Both the position numbers and the translations under genes were made by a program. A DNA stretch of 64,000 nt from Azophilus sp965221465 (GTDB lineage Bacteria > Pseudomonadota > Gammaproteobacteria > Pseudomonadales > Azotimanducaceae). The stretch lies in the NCBI GenBank assembly GCA_965221465.1, contig OZ244892.1:3782001-3846000 (forward strand), read 5' to 3'. Under the pieces are notes generated by a model. It saw only the letters and a list, made by a program, of their open reading frames with translations, ran no database searches and was not told where the DNA came from. This document shows, in pieces, positions 25,842 to 34,703 of this stretch. Each line of letters begins with the position of its first letter. Positions within the stretch are counted from its first letter, which is position 1.

Positions 25842-26699
25842 TCACTCAGCCTCTGCCTTCTGCACCGCAAAAATCGAAGAGTAGCTACCCTTGAAGTCTG
25901 GCGGCATCGGGCTGGGCTCATCATCGTAGCGGTAGGTAGAGGGTTCTTCACCACGGACCAGTTCGCCGGAGAATGCGATTCCGTCCATCAAGTTGGTAAT
26001 CGGTATGGCGTCACCTGCAGAGTAGGTATGGAGAAGAAGAGGTCGAATCTTGGGCGATATGTTGGCGGCTGACCCGTGGACGATGCGACAGGAATGAACA
26101 GTCACTGAACCTGCAGGGCCTTTCAACCAAACGACATCTTCAAGGTTGACGGTCGCAAGGTCGGCGTCGTCAATAAACCCTGTCCAATTACCCTCAGAGT
26201 CGGCCAGGCTGTACAGTGACCCCTTATGACTACCCGGTACAACGCCCATCGGTGCCATCTGTTCGGTCACGTCGGTGAGATATACGCCGATTGTCAATGG
26301 AGAATAGTTCGTATGGGGCCAGAACTGGATATCCTGATGCCACTTGACTTCTTCACCACCTTCGCTCCACTTGAAGTTTAGTTTGGAATGATGAAAACGG
26401 ACACTCGGGCCGAGTAGATCTTCCGCCAGATCAACAATCGGACCACGTAGGCCAAATGCTTCAAAATCGATATGATGCAATACAGTGTGGGGAATCCGAC
26501 GCAGGCGGGGTGTGGATCGCGTATGACAGGGCTCGACCAGGATCGATGCACTTGATCGATCGATATGCCGACTTTCTTCTATGAACTCGTCTACGGCCTT
26601 ATTCAACCGCTCAAGCCAATCGCTGGCGATGAACTGGTCCAACATCAGAAAGCCAAAACGCTCGTAAAATCGAAGCTCCTGTTCACCTAGTACATGCAT
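25842..26699 (-). CDS. Phytanoyl-CoA dioxygenase (PhyH) family protein
   Basis: A 285-residue Fe(II)/2-oxoglutarate-dependent oxygenase. The iron-binding HxD is in EVKWHQDIQFWPHTN, and the distal His with the 2-oxoglutarate-binding Arg lie in VHSCRIVHGSAANISPKIRPLLLH. It begins MHVLGEQELRFYERFGFLMLDQFI, the usual N-terminus of PhyH proteins. It would hydroxylate an aliphatic substrate, either free or CoA-bound; the substrate is unknown. It follows the TetR gene by 12 bases and belongs to the minus-strand operon of the island. No actual link to phytanic acid is implied. Confidence 0.9.
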   Translation of the reverse strand: MHVLGEQELRFYERFGFLMLDQFIASDWLERLNKAVDEFIEESRHIDRSSASILVEPCHTRSTPRLRRIPHTVLHHIDFEAFGLRGPIVDLAEDLLGPSVRFHHSKLNFKWSEGGEEVKWHQDIQFWPHTNYSPLTIGVYLTDVTEQMAPMGVVPGSHKGSLYSLADSEGNWTGFIDDADLATVNLEDVVWLKGPAGSVTVHSCRIVHGSAANISPKIRPLLLHTYSAGDAIPITNLMDGIAFSGELVRGEEPSTYRYDDEPSPMPPDFKGSYSSIFAVQKAEAE

Positions 26700-26711
26700 G
26701 GCTGAGTATTG

Positions 26712-27368
26712 TTAATCTGACTCCATTGCGCTTGGCTTGCTGGTGGGTTGCACCATGACGCCACGAGAAATCATATCGCTATATCCCCTGTATCGCCGTT
26801 TCCACAAATCAGGGTCGTAGCCAGAGCGCCCGAGGACCTTTTTGATATATGGATCCATCAACATTGTTCCCGTCTCCAGGAAGATGAACAAAAACGGCAG
26901 CCATAGTCGGTCAACTTCCGCTCGAATCCGGCCCTGGGCATCCAACCGGTCAATGGAACCACGAACGATGTCGTAGTAGCGACGAAACAATTCAGCCCCC
27001 CATTCAGTTTCCTCGAGCAGTGCGCGGCGGAAGTAGCGAGAAAACAAGGGCCAATCGTCAGCAATATTTGCGACCCATGAGTCGACGGTGGACAAAACCT
27101 CTTCGCCGGTAAGATCCTCAACATGTTCATCGCCTTCGCCATAGAATGCTTCGAACTTCTTGATGAAGTACTCGTCCACCGCCTGACGTAAACCGTCCTT
27201 CGATCCGTAATGATGTTTGATCAACCCTATTGAGACGTTTGCGTCATTGGTAATGTCTCTGACGCTGACCCCGTCAAATCCGGACTCACCAAAGAGCTTC
27301 ATGGCAGAAAGCAGAAGGCGATCCTTTCCGGATAGTGATTCAACTACGTTTAGTTGTGGACCAGGCAT
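26712..27368 (-). CDS. TetR family transcriptional regulator (island)
   Basis: A 218-residue TetR regulator. The HTH is DRLLLSAMKLFGESGFDGVSVRDITNDANVSIGLIKHHYGSKDGLRQAVDEYF. The C-terminal region is long and contains acidic stretches and a hydrophobic segment (LWLPFLFIFLETGTML). It is embedded between MaoC and PhyH genes on one strand, so it probably autoregulates the island operon. Its likely target is the divergent promoter between the TonB receptor and MFS genes at about 30390-30490, where short inverted repeats occur. Confidence 0.9.
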   Translation of the reverse strand: MPGPQLNVVESLSGKDRLLLSAMKLFGESGFDGVSVRDITNDANVSIGLIKHHYGSKDGLRQAVDEYFIKKFEAFYGEGDEHVEDLTGEEVLSTVDSWVANIADDWPLFSRYFRRALLEETEWGAELFRRYYDIVRGSIDRLDAQGRIRAEVDRLWLPFLFIFLETGTMLMDPYIKKVLGRSGYDPDLWKRRYRGYSDMISRGVMVQPTSKPSAMESD

Positions 27369-27385
27369 CCGGTTTGATCAATTCG

Positions 27386-28243
27386 CTAGTTGAAACACAG
27401 GTAACCATGACTGAAGGCGACTTGCCGATCTTCCGTAAGCACTTCGAAGAACAGGGTGTCGGTTGACTGTTCTTTCACTTGTACCGAGATTGTTGAAGGC
27501 GTGAAAACCATTGCTGTGAAGCGCCCACCTAGACGTGAAACGCGCTCGGGTTGTCCCTCCAGGCAGTTGTCGACCAACTTCGAAACTGCGAGTGCCAGCG
27601 TGGCGGTGCCGTGCAGGATAATGTCGGGCAGCCCGGCAGCGCGCGCTACCGCTCTGTCGGTATGTATCGGATTGAAGATCCGGGCACACTCGGTGTAGGT
27701 GTGGGCTGTGCCTGCTCCGATTTCGATTGGCCAATGATGCAGCACTTCATCCGATTCTGAGATGGGGGTTGTCGGCATTGCATCAGCTGAATCAGCTTCC
27801 CCGATAATCTCCACGCCACGACTGATACCGAGCTGATAGGTACGACAGACAAGCTCGCCAGACTCGTCTACTGTGTCCAATCGAGTAGCCTGTGCCGCGC
27901 CGGGCTTGATCGCCCGTAAATCAATGATCGTTGCTGTTGTTGTTAATCGATCGCCAGCACGGATAGGTCGAAAAATATGTAGATCATGTGCAGCGTGCAC
28001 ACCCCGGGCCAACTCTTCCGACGTGACACTTTCATAGCCTTGAAGCGTTCTCGAACTCAACAATACAGGCCACTCGAGGCAAACGGGAAACAGCGGGTGA
28101 GCAAAAACATCGCCTGCTGTCGTATCCATGTAACGTTCATTGAAGTCGTTGAGACCAGCCGCGTAAGCCATCAGCCACCTGGCATCGACCTCGTGAGTCT
28201 TCGGTTTCGTGGCCTTGCCGACTGTTATCGCACTCAATGGCAT
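27386..28243 (-). CDS. MaoC-like dehydratase (double hotdog)
   Basis: A 285-residue two-hotdog-domain protein related to MaoC/(R)-specific enoyl-CoA hydratases. The first half contains DARWLMAYAAGLNDFNERYMDTT; the second contains GAGTAHTYTECARIFNPIHTDRAVARAAGLPDIILHGTATLALAVSKLVD, which carries the hydratase motif (acidic residue replaced by N in FNPIHTD, with His retained). It would hydrate an enoyl-CoA or act on a related thioester. The N in the motif may alter catalysis. It overlaps closely with the TonB receptor operon, one base after its stop. Confidence 0.85.
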   Translation of the reverse strand: MPLSAITVGKATKPKTHEVDARWLMAYAAGLNDFNERYMDTTAGDVFAHPLFPVCLEWPVLLSSRTLQGYESVTSEELARGVHAAHDLHIFRPIRAGDRLTTTATIIDLRAIKPGAAQATRLDTVDESGELVCRTYQLGISRGVEIIGEADSADAMPTTPISESDEVLHHWPIEIGAGTAHTYTECARIFNPIHTDRAVARAAGLPDIILHGTATLALAVSKLVDNCLEGQPERVSRLGGRFTAMVFTPSTISVQVKEQSTDTLFFEVLTEDRQVAFSHGYLCFN

Positions 28244-28244
28244 C

Positions 28245-30386
28245 TTAGATTACGAACTCAACCTGCAAACCAATAGTGCGCGGTGTCAGGAACTGAACAC
28301 CCGTGCCTGTCCGTACAATGGGCTCTTCTTCCTCACCGAGGTTTTCGCCGAACAGCGTAAGGGTCCAGTTTCCAGCCCTGACACCCAGGCGAACATCGGC
28401 AACGTTCAAAATACCCGACTCCAGCCCTGAGCCTGCGTCGACTTGTCTGTCACGATAGGCGTATGTTGCGTTGATGAATCCTTGCAAGCTATCGCTGAGG
28501 GACCATTCGTAAGTACCTCCTACCGCAAGGTTCTTTTCGGGTACGTTTGGCAGCGCCCCATCTTCGCGCACGGTGGCTGTAGCCGCAGCTAGTGCCGTGT
28601 TTACATTCTTGAACTCTGAGTCGTTGATGTTACCAGAAACTCGCAACACCAGATTCGAAATGGGTTTCCAATTTATTGCCAAATCGAAACCGTTTACCTC
28701 GGCGTCCCCTCCATTAGCCAGCGCGATTGTTCCTGGGACATTGAACTGCAGTTGTATTTCCTGCCAATCGGAATAGTAGTAAGCCGCTTCGATTGCTAGC
28801 CGACCATCCAGAAACTGATATCGCGCACCAAGCTCATAGGTCCAGACTTCATCTGGTGCTATGGTTGTGCCTGTAGACACACCGACACTTGCGGCCAAGG
28901 CAACCTGCGCGGCAGTTTGTGTCGTGCCGCTTCTGAAACCCTTTGCGGCGCTTACGAAGATCGAACCGTTGTCATGTGGTGTGAAGTTCACGGCGACCCG
29001 CGGATTGACAGTTTCATAGGTCGTACCAACTGATGCAGCGGAGACCATCAAGGCGCGGTCAAAACCATTGGCAGTCTTGCGGTCGTCCTCGAAGTAGCGG
29101 ATGCCAATAGAAGGTACAACCAGACCGTCGAAGAACTCGTACGACACTTCAGCGAACACGGCCCACGCCTCTGTTTCGATATCTCCGATGGTGTCGATGA
29201 GCGGTATCGTGAAGCCGCCACCAAAATCCAGAAAGAAATCGATATCCGAATGAATTTCGGCATCGGAGTAGTAGGCGCCAATCAGCCACTGCGCGGGGCT
29301 CTCGTTGGTCGAAACCAACCTGAATTCTTGAGTCAGCGCTTCGGTTTCAAAGGTGGAATCGTTGAAGAACTGGAAGCCGGCTGTGAATAGTGGAAACACA
29401 AAATCGAGCTCATATTCGGTGTATGAAGTTGCGCTGATGAAGCTCATGCCGTTCAGATCAACGTCGAATGTGAGCGAGGATGTATCGAGTGACGTTTCAA
29501 TAAAGCCCGGATTACCACCGATTCCAGCCATCGTGGGCTCATCAAATTCTATACCGGTCAACGGGTCGAGTCTTGAAAACGTATTGGCACCATCCAGCTC
29601 GTTATCCACCGTCCAATGCGTAAATGTGATATCCGTGTTGTTACCTGCATATAACGCTTTCAGTCGCACGTTCCGGCTTTCAAACTCATTGATGTCGTCG
29701 TCGCTGAGTTCTGGACTGTCGACCCAACCTGGACGTACAACTATACCTCCCGAAATCCGGACTGCGAAACGCTCACTCAGCGGGATGTTGAGCACACCAT
29801 CGAAGTTGTAGCCTCTGTCACCGTCTTGAGCATCGCGACCGCCGACACGAAAACGGCCACCGAGTTTCTCTGTGTCTGGCTTTGGCGTAATGATTTTTAT
29901 GCTGCCCCCCATAGAGCCTTGTCCGTAGAGGGTGCCCTGCGGGCCGCGCAACACCTCGATACGTTCCAGATCAAACATGTTAGTAGGTGGTGCGATCTGC
30001 AGATTGGTTACCCCGAACGCCACATCATCAACGTAGTAGCCAAGGGTCGCATCTCCTGTCGTGCCACTGGCGATACCGCGCAAAATGATTGTTTCGAAAC
30101 CAGGTGCCGTTGCAGAGACGACAGATGCTCCTGGAACAAATTGGACAACGTCCGGCAAGCTGTCGATGCCGTTTTGGCGCAATTCCTCTCCAGATAGCAC
30201 CTGTACCGACATCGGAACGTCGGTAATGGCTTGTGCGCGTTTTTGTGCTGTAACGATGATTTCTTCAATCACCGTCTCTTCAGCAACGGCAGATTCCCCT
30301 AGCAATAGGAAAGTAGCAATACATACGTATAGTTTAGAAAAAGCACCTAATTTCCGCATACGTCGCGATAAGCCATTAAATAACAT
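28245..30386 (-). CDS. TonB-dependent outer-membrane receptor
   Basis: A 713-residue TonB-dependent receptor. A signal peptide follows the ATG (RMRKLGAFSKLYVCIATFLLLGESAVAEE), then the TonB-box-like EEIIVTAQKR, a plug domain (VPMSVQVLSGEELRQNGIDSLPDVVQFVPGASV, GPQGTLYGQGSMGGSIKIIT), and a beta-barrel ending in the aromatic-rich VQFLTPRTIGLQVEFVI. It belongs to the large family with hydrophobic or carbohydrate ligands rather than a classical siderophore receptor. It should import the island's substrate across the outer membrane. I chose the ATG at 30386, preceded by GGGAG; a TTG eight codons earlier is less likely. It heads the minus-strand arm. Confidence 0.93.
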   Translation of the reverse strand: MLFNGLSRRMRKLGAFSKLYVCIATFLLLGESAVAEETVIEEIIVTAQKRAQAITDVPMSVQVLSGEELRQNGIDSLPDVVQFVPGASVVSATAPGFETIILRGIASGTTGDATLGYYVDDVAFGVTNLQIAPPTNMFDLERIEVLRGPQGTLYGQGSMGGSIKIITPKPDTEKLGGRFRVGGRDAQDGDRGYNFDGVLNIPLSERFAVRISGGIVVRPGWVDSPELSDDDINEFESRNVRLKALYAGNNTDITFTHWTVDNELDGANTFSRLDPLTGIEFDEPTMAGIGGNPGFIETSLDTSSLTFDVDLNGMSFISATSYTEYELDFVFPLFTAGFQFFNDSTFETEALTQEFRLVSTNESPAQWLIGAYYSDAEIHSDIDFFLDFGGGFTIPLIDTIGDIETEAWAVFAEVSYEFFDGLVVPSIGIRYFEDDRKTANGFDRALMVSAASVGTTYETVNPRVAVNFTPHDNGSIFVSAAKGFRSGTTQTAAQVALAASVGVSTGTTIAPDEVWTYELGARYQFLDGRLAIEAAYYYSDWQEIQLQFNVPGTIALANGGDAEVNGFDLAINWKPISNLVLRVSGNINDSEFKNVNTALAAATATVREDGALPNVPEKNLAVGGTYEWSLSDSLQGFINATYAYRDRQVDAGSGLESGILNVADVRLGVRAGNWTLTLFGENLGEEEEPIVRTGTGVQFLTPRTIGLQVEFVI

Positions 30387-30418
30387 TGAAATAGTCTCCC
30401 GTCTCTTCAATTGAGCAG

Positions 30419-30450
30419 AGTATACACTTGTTTAGTATCTGTGCAATACT
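30419..30450. promoter_or_regulatory. Candidate operator in divergent TonB receptor / MFS promoter
   Basis: AGTAT occurs at 30419-30423 and 30434-30438, and ATACT at 30446-30450, so AGTAT-N7-ATACT forms an inverted repeat with a further direct half-site. The stretch lies in the 105-base, AT-rich divergent region between the TonB receptor start (30386) and the MFS start (30492). It is a plausible site for the island's TetR protein. Assignment rests on position and symmetry only. Confidence 0.4.
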
Positions 30451-30491
30451 ACATTTTTCTGGAACCAGCCTGGGATTCTTGCGCAACAAAC

Positions 30492-31766
30492 ATGCAGGCA
30501 CCGAGCGCAACTACACCGACTCCCAACCGTCAGGCGACTTATACGGTTGCTGTATTGGCTGTCGTGTATGCGTTGAATTACATCGATCGGCAGTTGATCG
30601 TGATTCTGCAAGAGGCAATCAAGCAGGACCTGGGGTTCGCGGACTGGCAGCTTGGACTATTGTCTGGATTCGCTTTTGCCGTTTTCTATACCTCTATGGG
30701 AGTGCCGATCGCGCGCTACGCCGATAGAGCGAATCGTCGCAACATAATTGCACTCGCCATCGCCACCTGGTCACTTATGACCGCAGCCTGTGGCGCGGTG
30801 GGTAATTTCTGGCAGATGTTCCTGGCTCGTGTGGGCGTGGGCGTTGGTGAAGCTGGGTGCAGTCCGCCGGCACACTCCATGATTTCTGACTTGTATCCCC
30901 AGCAGCGACGCGCGACGGCAATGTCCACCTACAACCTGGGAGTCTATCTCGGAGTACTCGTTGGTTTCATTGTCGGGGGTTGGCTAAACGAAATCGTTGG
31001 ATGGCGATTCACTTTCTTGATTGTTGGATTACCCGGCGTGGTGATTGCATTGCTTGTTCGCTTCACGGTTCCAGAACCCCCGCGTGCGGCTGTCTCGGAC
31101 TCTGTTGCGGCCCCGTCGATTCGGACAGTACTTGCCTTATTGTGGCGGCGAAAGTCGTTTCGCCATCTGGCGCTCGCTGCCGGGCTACACGCGTTCGTGG
31201 GTTATGGTGCAGGAAACTGGGCTCCGTCGTTCTATATCCGTTCCCACGGTGTGGGCACGGCAGAGCTATCGTTGTGGATCGCGCCGATAGCAGCTTTTGC
31301 AGGAGCAATGGGGGCACTGGCCGGGGGTTACATCGCTGACCGACTCGGCAAGCGTGATGTCAGATGGAACATCTGGTTACCCGCGGCTGCGATTCTGGTA
31401 TCTGTACCTTTCTCCCTGGCCGTATACACACTGAACGGATTCCACGCAGCCATTGTCACTTCCATTGTTCCGGTAATGCTGGGTGCAACCTACCTCGGCC
31501 CCATGCTGGCAATGACTCATGCGCTCGTCGGAAGTCGCATGCGTGCCGTTGCTTCAAGCGTGTTGCTTCTGGTGTTGAACCTGGTAGGCATGGGATTGGG
31601 TCCTTGGGCAACTGGATTGATCAGCGATCTCTTGGCACCTGAGCTTGGCAAAGAAAGCCTGCGTTTTGCACTCATGATTGTTGTGCTGGCGAACGTGTGG
31701 TGCACGGTCCATTATTTCCTTTCAGCGCGTACTTTGAAGTACGACCTGAGTCGAGCACCGGCGTAA
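30492..31766 (+). CDS. MFS transporter
   Basis: A 424-residue major facilitator with about twelve hydrophobic segments. The N-terminal half has LNYIDRQLIVILQEAIKQDLGFADWQLGLLSGFAFAVFYTSMGVPIARYADRANRRNI, which is the D-RANRR loop between helices 2 and 3 and the IDR motif of the spinster-like/sugar-phosphate group. GVGVGEAGCSPPAHSMISDLYP is also typical of that group. It probably moves the island's substrate across the inner membrane, working with the TonB receptor. The ATG at 30492 is chosen because it fits the first helix; an upstream in-frame start lies in the promoter region. It leads the plus-strand arm. Confidence 0.9.
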   Translation: MQAPSATTPTPNRQATYTVAVLAVVYALNYIDRQLIVILQEAIKQDLGFADWQLGLLSGFAFAVFYTSMGVPIARYADRANRRNIIALAIATWSLMTAACGAVGNFWQMFLARVGVGVGEAGCSPPAHSMISDLYPQQRRATAMSTYNLGVYLGVLVGFIVGGWLNEIVGWRFTFLIVGLPGVVIALLVRFTVPEPPRAAVSDSVAAPSIRTVLALLWRRKSFRHLALAAGLHAFVGYGAGNWAPSFYIRSHGVGTAELSLWIAPIAAFAGAMGALAGGYIADRLGKRDVRWNIWLPAAAILVSVPFSLAVYTLNGFHAAIVTSIVPVMLGATYLGPMLAMTHALVGSRMRAVASSVLLLVLNLVGMGLGPWATGLISDLLAPELGKESLRFALMIVVLANVWCTVHYFLSARTLKYDLSRAPA

Positions 31767-31768
31767 CC

Positions 31769-33319
31769 ATGCAAACGATTTATGACCTTCTCCTTGAAAA
31801 CGTTAGCGATTCATCCGGCGCCTTGTGCGCGGTAGATGGTGAACGCCGCATGACGTTTCAAGAGGTAAAAGACGAAGTCGATTTGATCGCTAAAGCTCTG
31901 CTTGCCCATGGCGTAGTCCGTGGGGATAGAGTGGCGACGTTGTCACCGCCCAGCATGGAGTTCTGGCTGACTTATCTGGCAACTACTTCTATCGGCGCAA
32001 TCTGGCATGGCATCAATCCGGTATACCGCGATCGAGAATTTTCATACTTGCTGAATGATGCAACACCTAAGGTTGTCTTCTGCGTTTCGCCATTCGATGG
32101 CCGACACTACGACACTGAATTACAGGAAACGGAGAGCGAGGCCGGGCTGTTCGTTACATTTGGTGACGCGCGAGGCTCCGCAATTTCCGCGAGTGAATTC
32201 TTGTCCTGTGCGGATAATGTGTCCGAAACTGCGTTAAATGACGCCAGGGGACAAGTTGATCCCGTTGATACGGCTGTGATCGTCTATACCTCCGGTACAA
32301 CGGGTCAGCCCAAGGGCGCAATGTTGTCGCATGGCACGATTACGAGCTCGGCTAAGGCCAATGCGTCATGGATGGGTGAAAATCGACTTCGCTGCACCGT
32401 ATGTGCGGCCCCGACCAATCACGTGGGCGCGTTGAACAACGTGTGCATGAACGTATTCGCAGCGGGTGGGTACATTGTTTTCCACCACAAAGTTGACGTC
32501 CAGGCGCTCGGCAAGATTCGGGAAGCAGAGCATCCGACCTATCTGGTCACCTCGCCGACTGGTTTTCTGATGACCATGAATGTGCCGGGTTTCGATCCTG
32601 AACGTCTTGACCACACGAAGCTGATCGTCTGCGGCGGTGCAACTACACCGCTGAGTATCTTGGACATCTGGTCAGGTGTGGGCTGTCCGATTTCTTCTGT
32701 CTACGGGCAAACTGAGACCTGCGGCATCATCACGTACACGGACCTCGATGCGCCTCTCGAAGATGTCGCCGAGACCATTGGCAAAGCCTTGCCTGGTTGT
32801 GAAATGCGAGTTGCGCGTGAAGACAATTCGCCGTGCGACTTCGGAGAGAACGGAGAGATACAGTTTCGTGGCCCATACATCATGTCCGGATATTTCAATC
32901 GTCAGGACGCCACGGCAGAAGCGTTTACTGAAGACGGCTATTTGCGCACCGGAGACGTTGGCTATCTACGCGAAGACGGCAATTTGATCTTTGTTGGCCG
33001 TATCAAAGAGATGTTCAAGTCTGGTGGCTATAACGTATATCCGCTTGAGATTGAGCAATCCATCGCAGAGCACACGGACGTTCTACTCGCGGCCGTGCTG
33101 CCGGTACCTGATGAGCTTTACCAGGAGGTAGGGCACGCTTTTGTCATGCCACCTCCTGAAAAACAGGTTACGGAACGCGAATTGCGAGAATTCCTGAAAG
33201 CGAGGATCGCCAACTACAAAGTACCGAAAACTTTTACCATTGCCGATGAGTTGCCGCTGCTACCGAACGGCAAGGTCGACAAGGTTACGCTTGCCGATCA
33301 ACTGACACAGAGGAGGTAA
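31769..33319 (+). CDS. AMP-dependent acyl-CoA ligase (island)
   Basis: A 516-residue ANL-superfamily ligase, full length. Motifs in order: YTSGTTGQPKGAMLSH (P-loop-like), SVYGQTETCG, GDVGYLREDGNLIFVGRIKEMFKSGGYNVYPLEIE and the C-terminal LPNGKVDK lysine. It forms an acyl-CoA from an unknown acid. It starts two bases after the MFS stop and ends two bases before a GTG-started PF10118 gene, so the plus-strand arm is tightly packed. Its codon and GC content match the island rather than the ligase at 35901. Confidence 0.93.
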   Translation: MQTIYDLLLENVSDSSGALCAVDGERRMTFQEVKDEVDLIAKALLAHGVVRGDRVATLSPPSMEFWLTYLATTSIGAIWHGINPVYRDREFSYLLNDATPKVVFCVSPFDGRHYDTELQETESEAGLFVTFGDARGSAISASEFLSCADNVSETALNDARGQVDPVDTAVIVYTSGTTGQPKGAMLSHGTITSSAKANASWMGENRLRCTVCAAPTNHVGALNNVCMNVFAAGGYIVFHHKVDVQALGKIREAEHPTYLVTSPTGFLMTMNVPGFDPERLDHTKLIVCGGATTPLSILDIWSGVGCPISSVYGQTETCGIITYTDLDAPLEDVAETIGKALPGCEMRVAREDNSPCDFGENGEIQFRGPYIMSGYFNRQDATAEAFTEDGYLRTGDVGYLREDGNLIFVGRIKEMFKSGGYNVYPLEIEQSIAEHTDVLLAAVLPVPDELYQEVGHAFVMPPPEKQVTERELREFLKARIANYKVPKTFTIADELPLLPNGKVDKVTLADQLTQRR

Positions 33320-33321
33320 GC

Positions 33322-34170
33322 GTGAACGATTCTATAACCGTACGCAGTATGCAATTTGAGTTCAGTGACGAAATGGAACTGGTGTTTATCGAGCACGATC
33401 CTGAATTGTCTTTCTTATTCCTGGGCACATGGATGTTACTTCCTTACCTTGAACCGTATTTGATGCGCACCATGCGTAAAGCGATGACTGAGCACCGCGG
33501 TGCGCTTGGTGATTCCAGCCTGGTTCATGACATGCGGCAGTTTTGCTCTCAAGAAGGCCAGCACTATCAGCAGCACGCTAAAGCTAACGAGATCATCCTG
33601 TCGATCATGCCGGAGCCGTCACGTCAGAAAATGGTGGTACTGCTCGAGGAAGTTGAGGCTCAATACAAGTCCTTCAGCACAGAACAACCGCTTGCGTGGA
33701 ATCTGGCGTACGCGGAGGGCTTCGAAGCGTACACAGCAGCAGGAGCCCGCACACAAATGGAGTTGCGCGTGTTCGATTACATGAAGAATCCCATTCGCGA
33801 TCTGATGCTCTGGCACATCATGGAAGAGTTGGAGCACCGCACGGTTGCATTCGATGCGTACGAAGTTCTAGGCCGCGGTTATCTATATCGATTGCGAAAC
33901 GGGATTTGGGCGCAAAAGCACTTCGTTGGTCTGGGTCGAGAGTTAACGGCTATCATGCTGGGAGCTTTTCCGGAACTGGTTGCAGCGCACCAGGATGCGG
34001 AATCGAAACAGGTTCGAGAGCGTCACCGCAATGTGTATTACCGGCGTACGATGAAGAACCTGATCGGAATCTACATGCCATGGTACTCACCCAGGAAGCT
34101 CAATCTGCCACCCATGTACAAAGAGGCGCGCGCAGAGTACGACAGCCGGGCGTTGAGTACTGCCAGTTGA
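33322..34170 (+). CDS. Metal-dependent hydrolase-like protein (PF10118 type)
   Basis: A 282-residue mostly helical protein resembling the PF10118 'predicted metal-dependent hydrolase' family. It contains a spaced set of Glu and His residues (FCSQEGQHYQQHAKANEI, and LWHIMEELEHRTVAFD) that look like a ferritin-type di-metal site, so an oxidase activity is as plausible as a hydrolase one. GTG start at 33322 follows GAGGAGGTAAGC. It sits between the CoA ligase and cupin genes of the island. The reaction is unknown. Confidence 0.75.
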   Translation: MNDSITVRSMQFEFSDEMELVFIEHDPELSFLFLGTWMLLPYLEPYLMRTMRKAMTEHRGALGDSSLVHDMRQFCSQEGQHYQQHAKANEIILSIMPEPSRQKMVVLLEEVEAQYKSFSTEQPLAWNLAYAEGFEAYTAAGARTQMELRVFDYMKNPIRDLMLWHIMEELEHRTVAFDAYEVLGRGYLYRLRNGIWAQKHFVGLGRELTAIMLGAFPELVAAHQDAESKQVRERHRNVYYRRTMKNLIGIYMPWYSPRKLNLPPMYKEARAEYDSRALSTAS

Positions 34171-34196
34171 TTCCTGAGTAATAGGGAGCCCCAAGA

Positions 34197-34703
34197 ATGA
34201 CTGACCCGATTCCTATACCCATCGTACCCACAGAGGGCCTGACGGAAGCACTTCATGTAGCGGGAGAAGATGTGCCGTTCGTTGACATTGGCGACGGCAC
34301 GCTGATCCAACTACTCATGGTGGATTTGACCCAGAATATCTGGATCACGCGCAATCGAATGCAACCTGGTACAACCGTGATCAAGCACTACCACACGGGG
34401 CCAGTTTACGCATTCACCGTGGAGGGTCGGTGGTACTACGAGGAGTATCCAGAGACGGTGAACGAGCCCGGTTCGTTTCTCTTTGAGCCGGCCGGGTCCG
34501 TACACACACTCAAGACTCCCGCTGAGCAAACTGGTGAAACTGTTGTTTGGTTCATGATTAACGGTACGAACATAAACGTCGACGAGCAAGGCACCGTAGT
34601 TTCGATAGCGGATGCCCACAACGTTCTTACAGGTTATCGCGTGCTCTGCGAGGCACAAAAGCTGTCTTCAAATGCAGTTGTCGTCATTGGTGAGACGCTC
34701 TAA
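34197..34703 (+). CDS. Cupin-domain protein (acetylacetone dioxygenase-like)
   Basis: A 168-residue single cupin. The first motif TTVIKHYHTGPVYAFTVEGRWYYEEYPE supplies two His and an acidic ligand, and EPGSFLFEPAGSVHTLKT supplies the second-motif His. The pattern resembles bacterial cupin dioxygenases such as acetylacetone-cleaving enzyme and 2,4'-dihydroxyacetophenone dioxygenase, which cleave C-C bonds next to a carbonyl. Substrate specificity cannot be read. It ends in TAATG, sharing one base with the start of the alcohol dehydrogenase gene. Confidence 0.8.
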   Translation: MTDPIPIPIVPTEGLTEALHVAGEDVPFVDIGDGTLIQLLMVDLTQNIWITRNRMQPGTTVIKHYHTGPVYAFTVEGRWYYEEYPETVNEPGSFLFEPAGSVHTLKTPAEQTGETVVWFMINGTNINVDEQGTVVSIADAHNVLTGYRVLCEAQKLSSNAVVVIGETL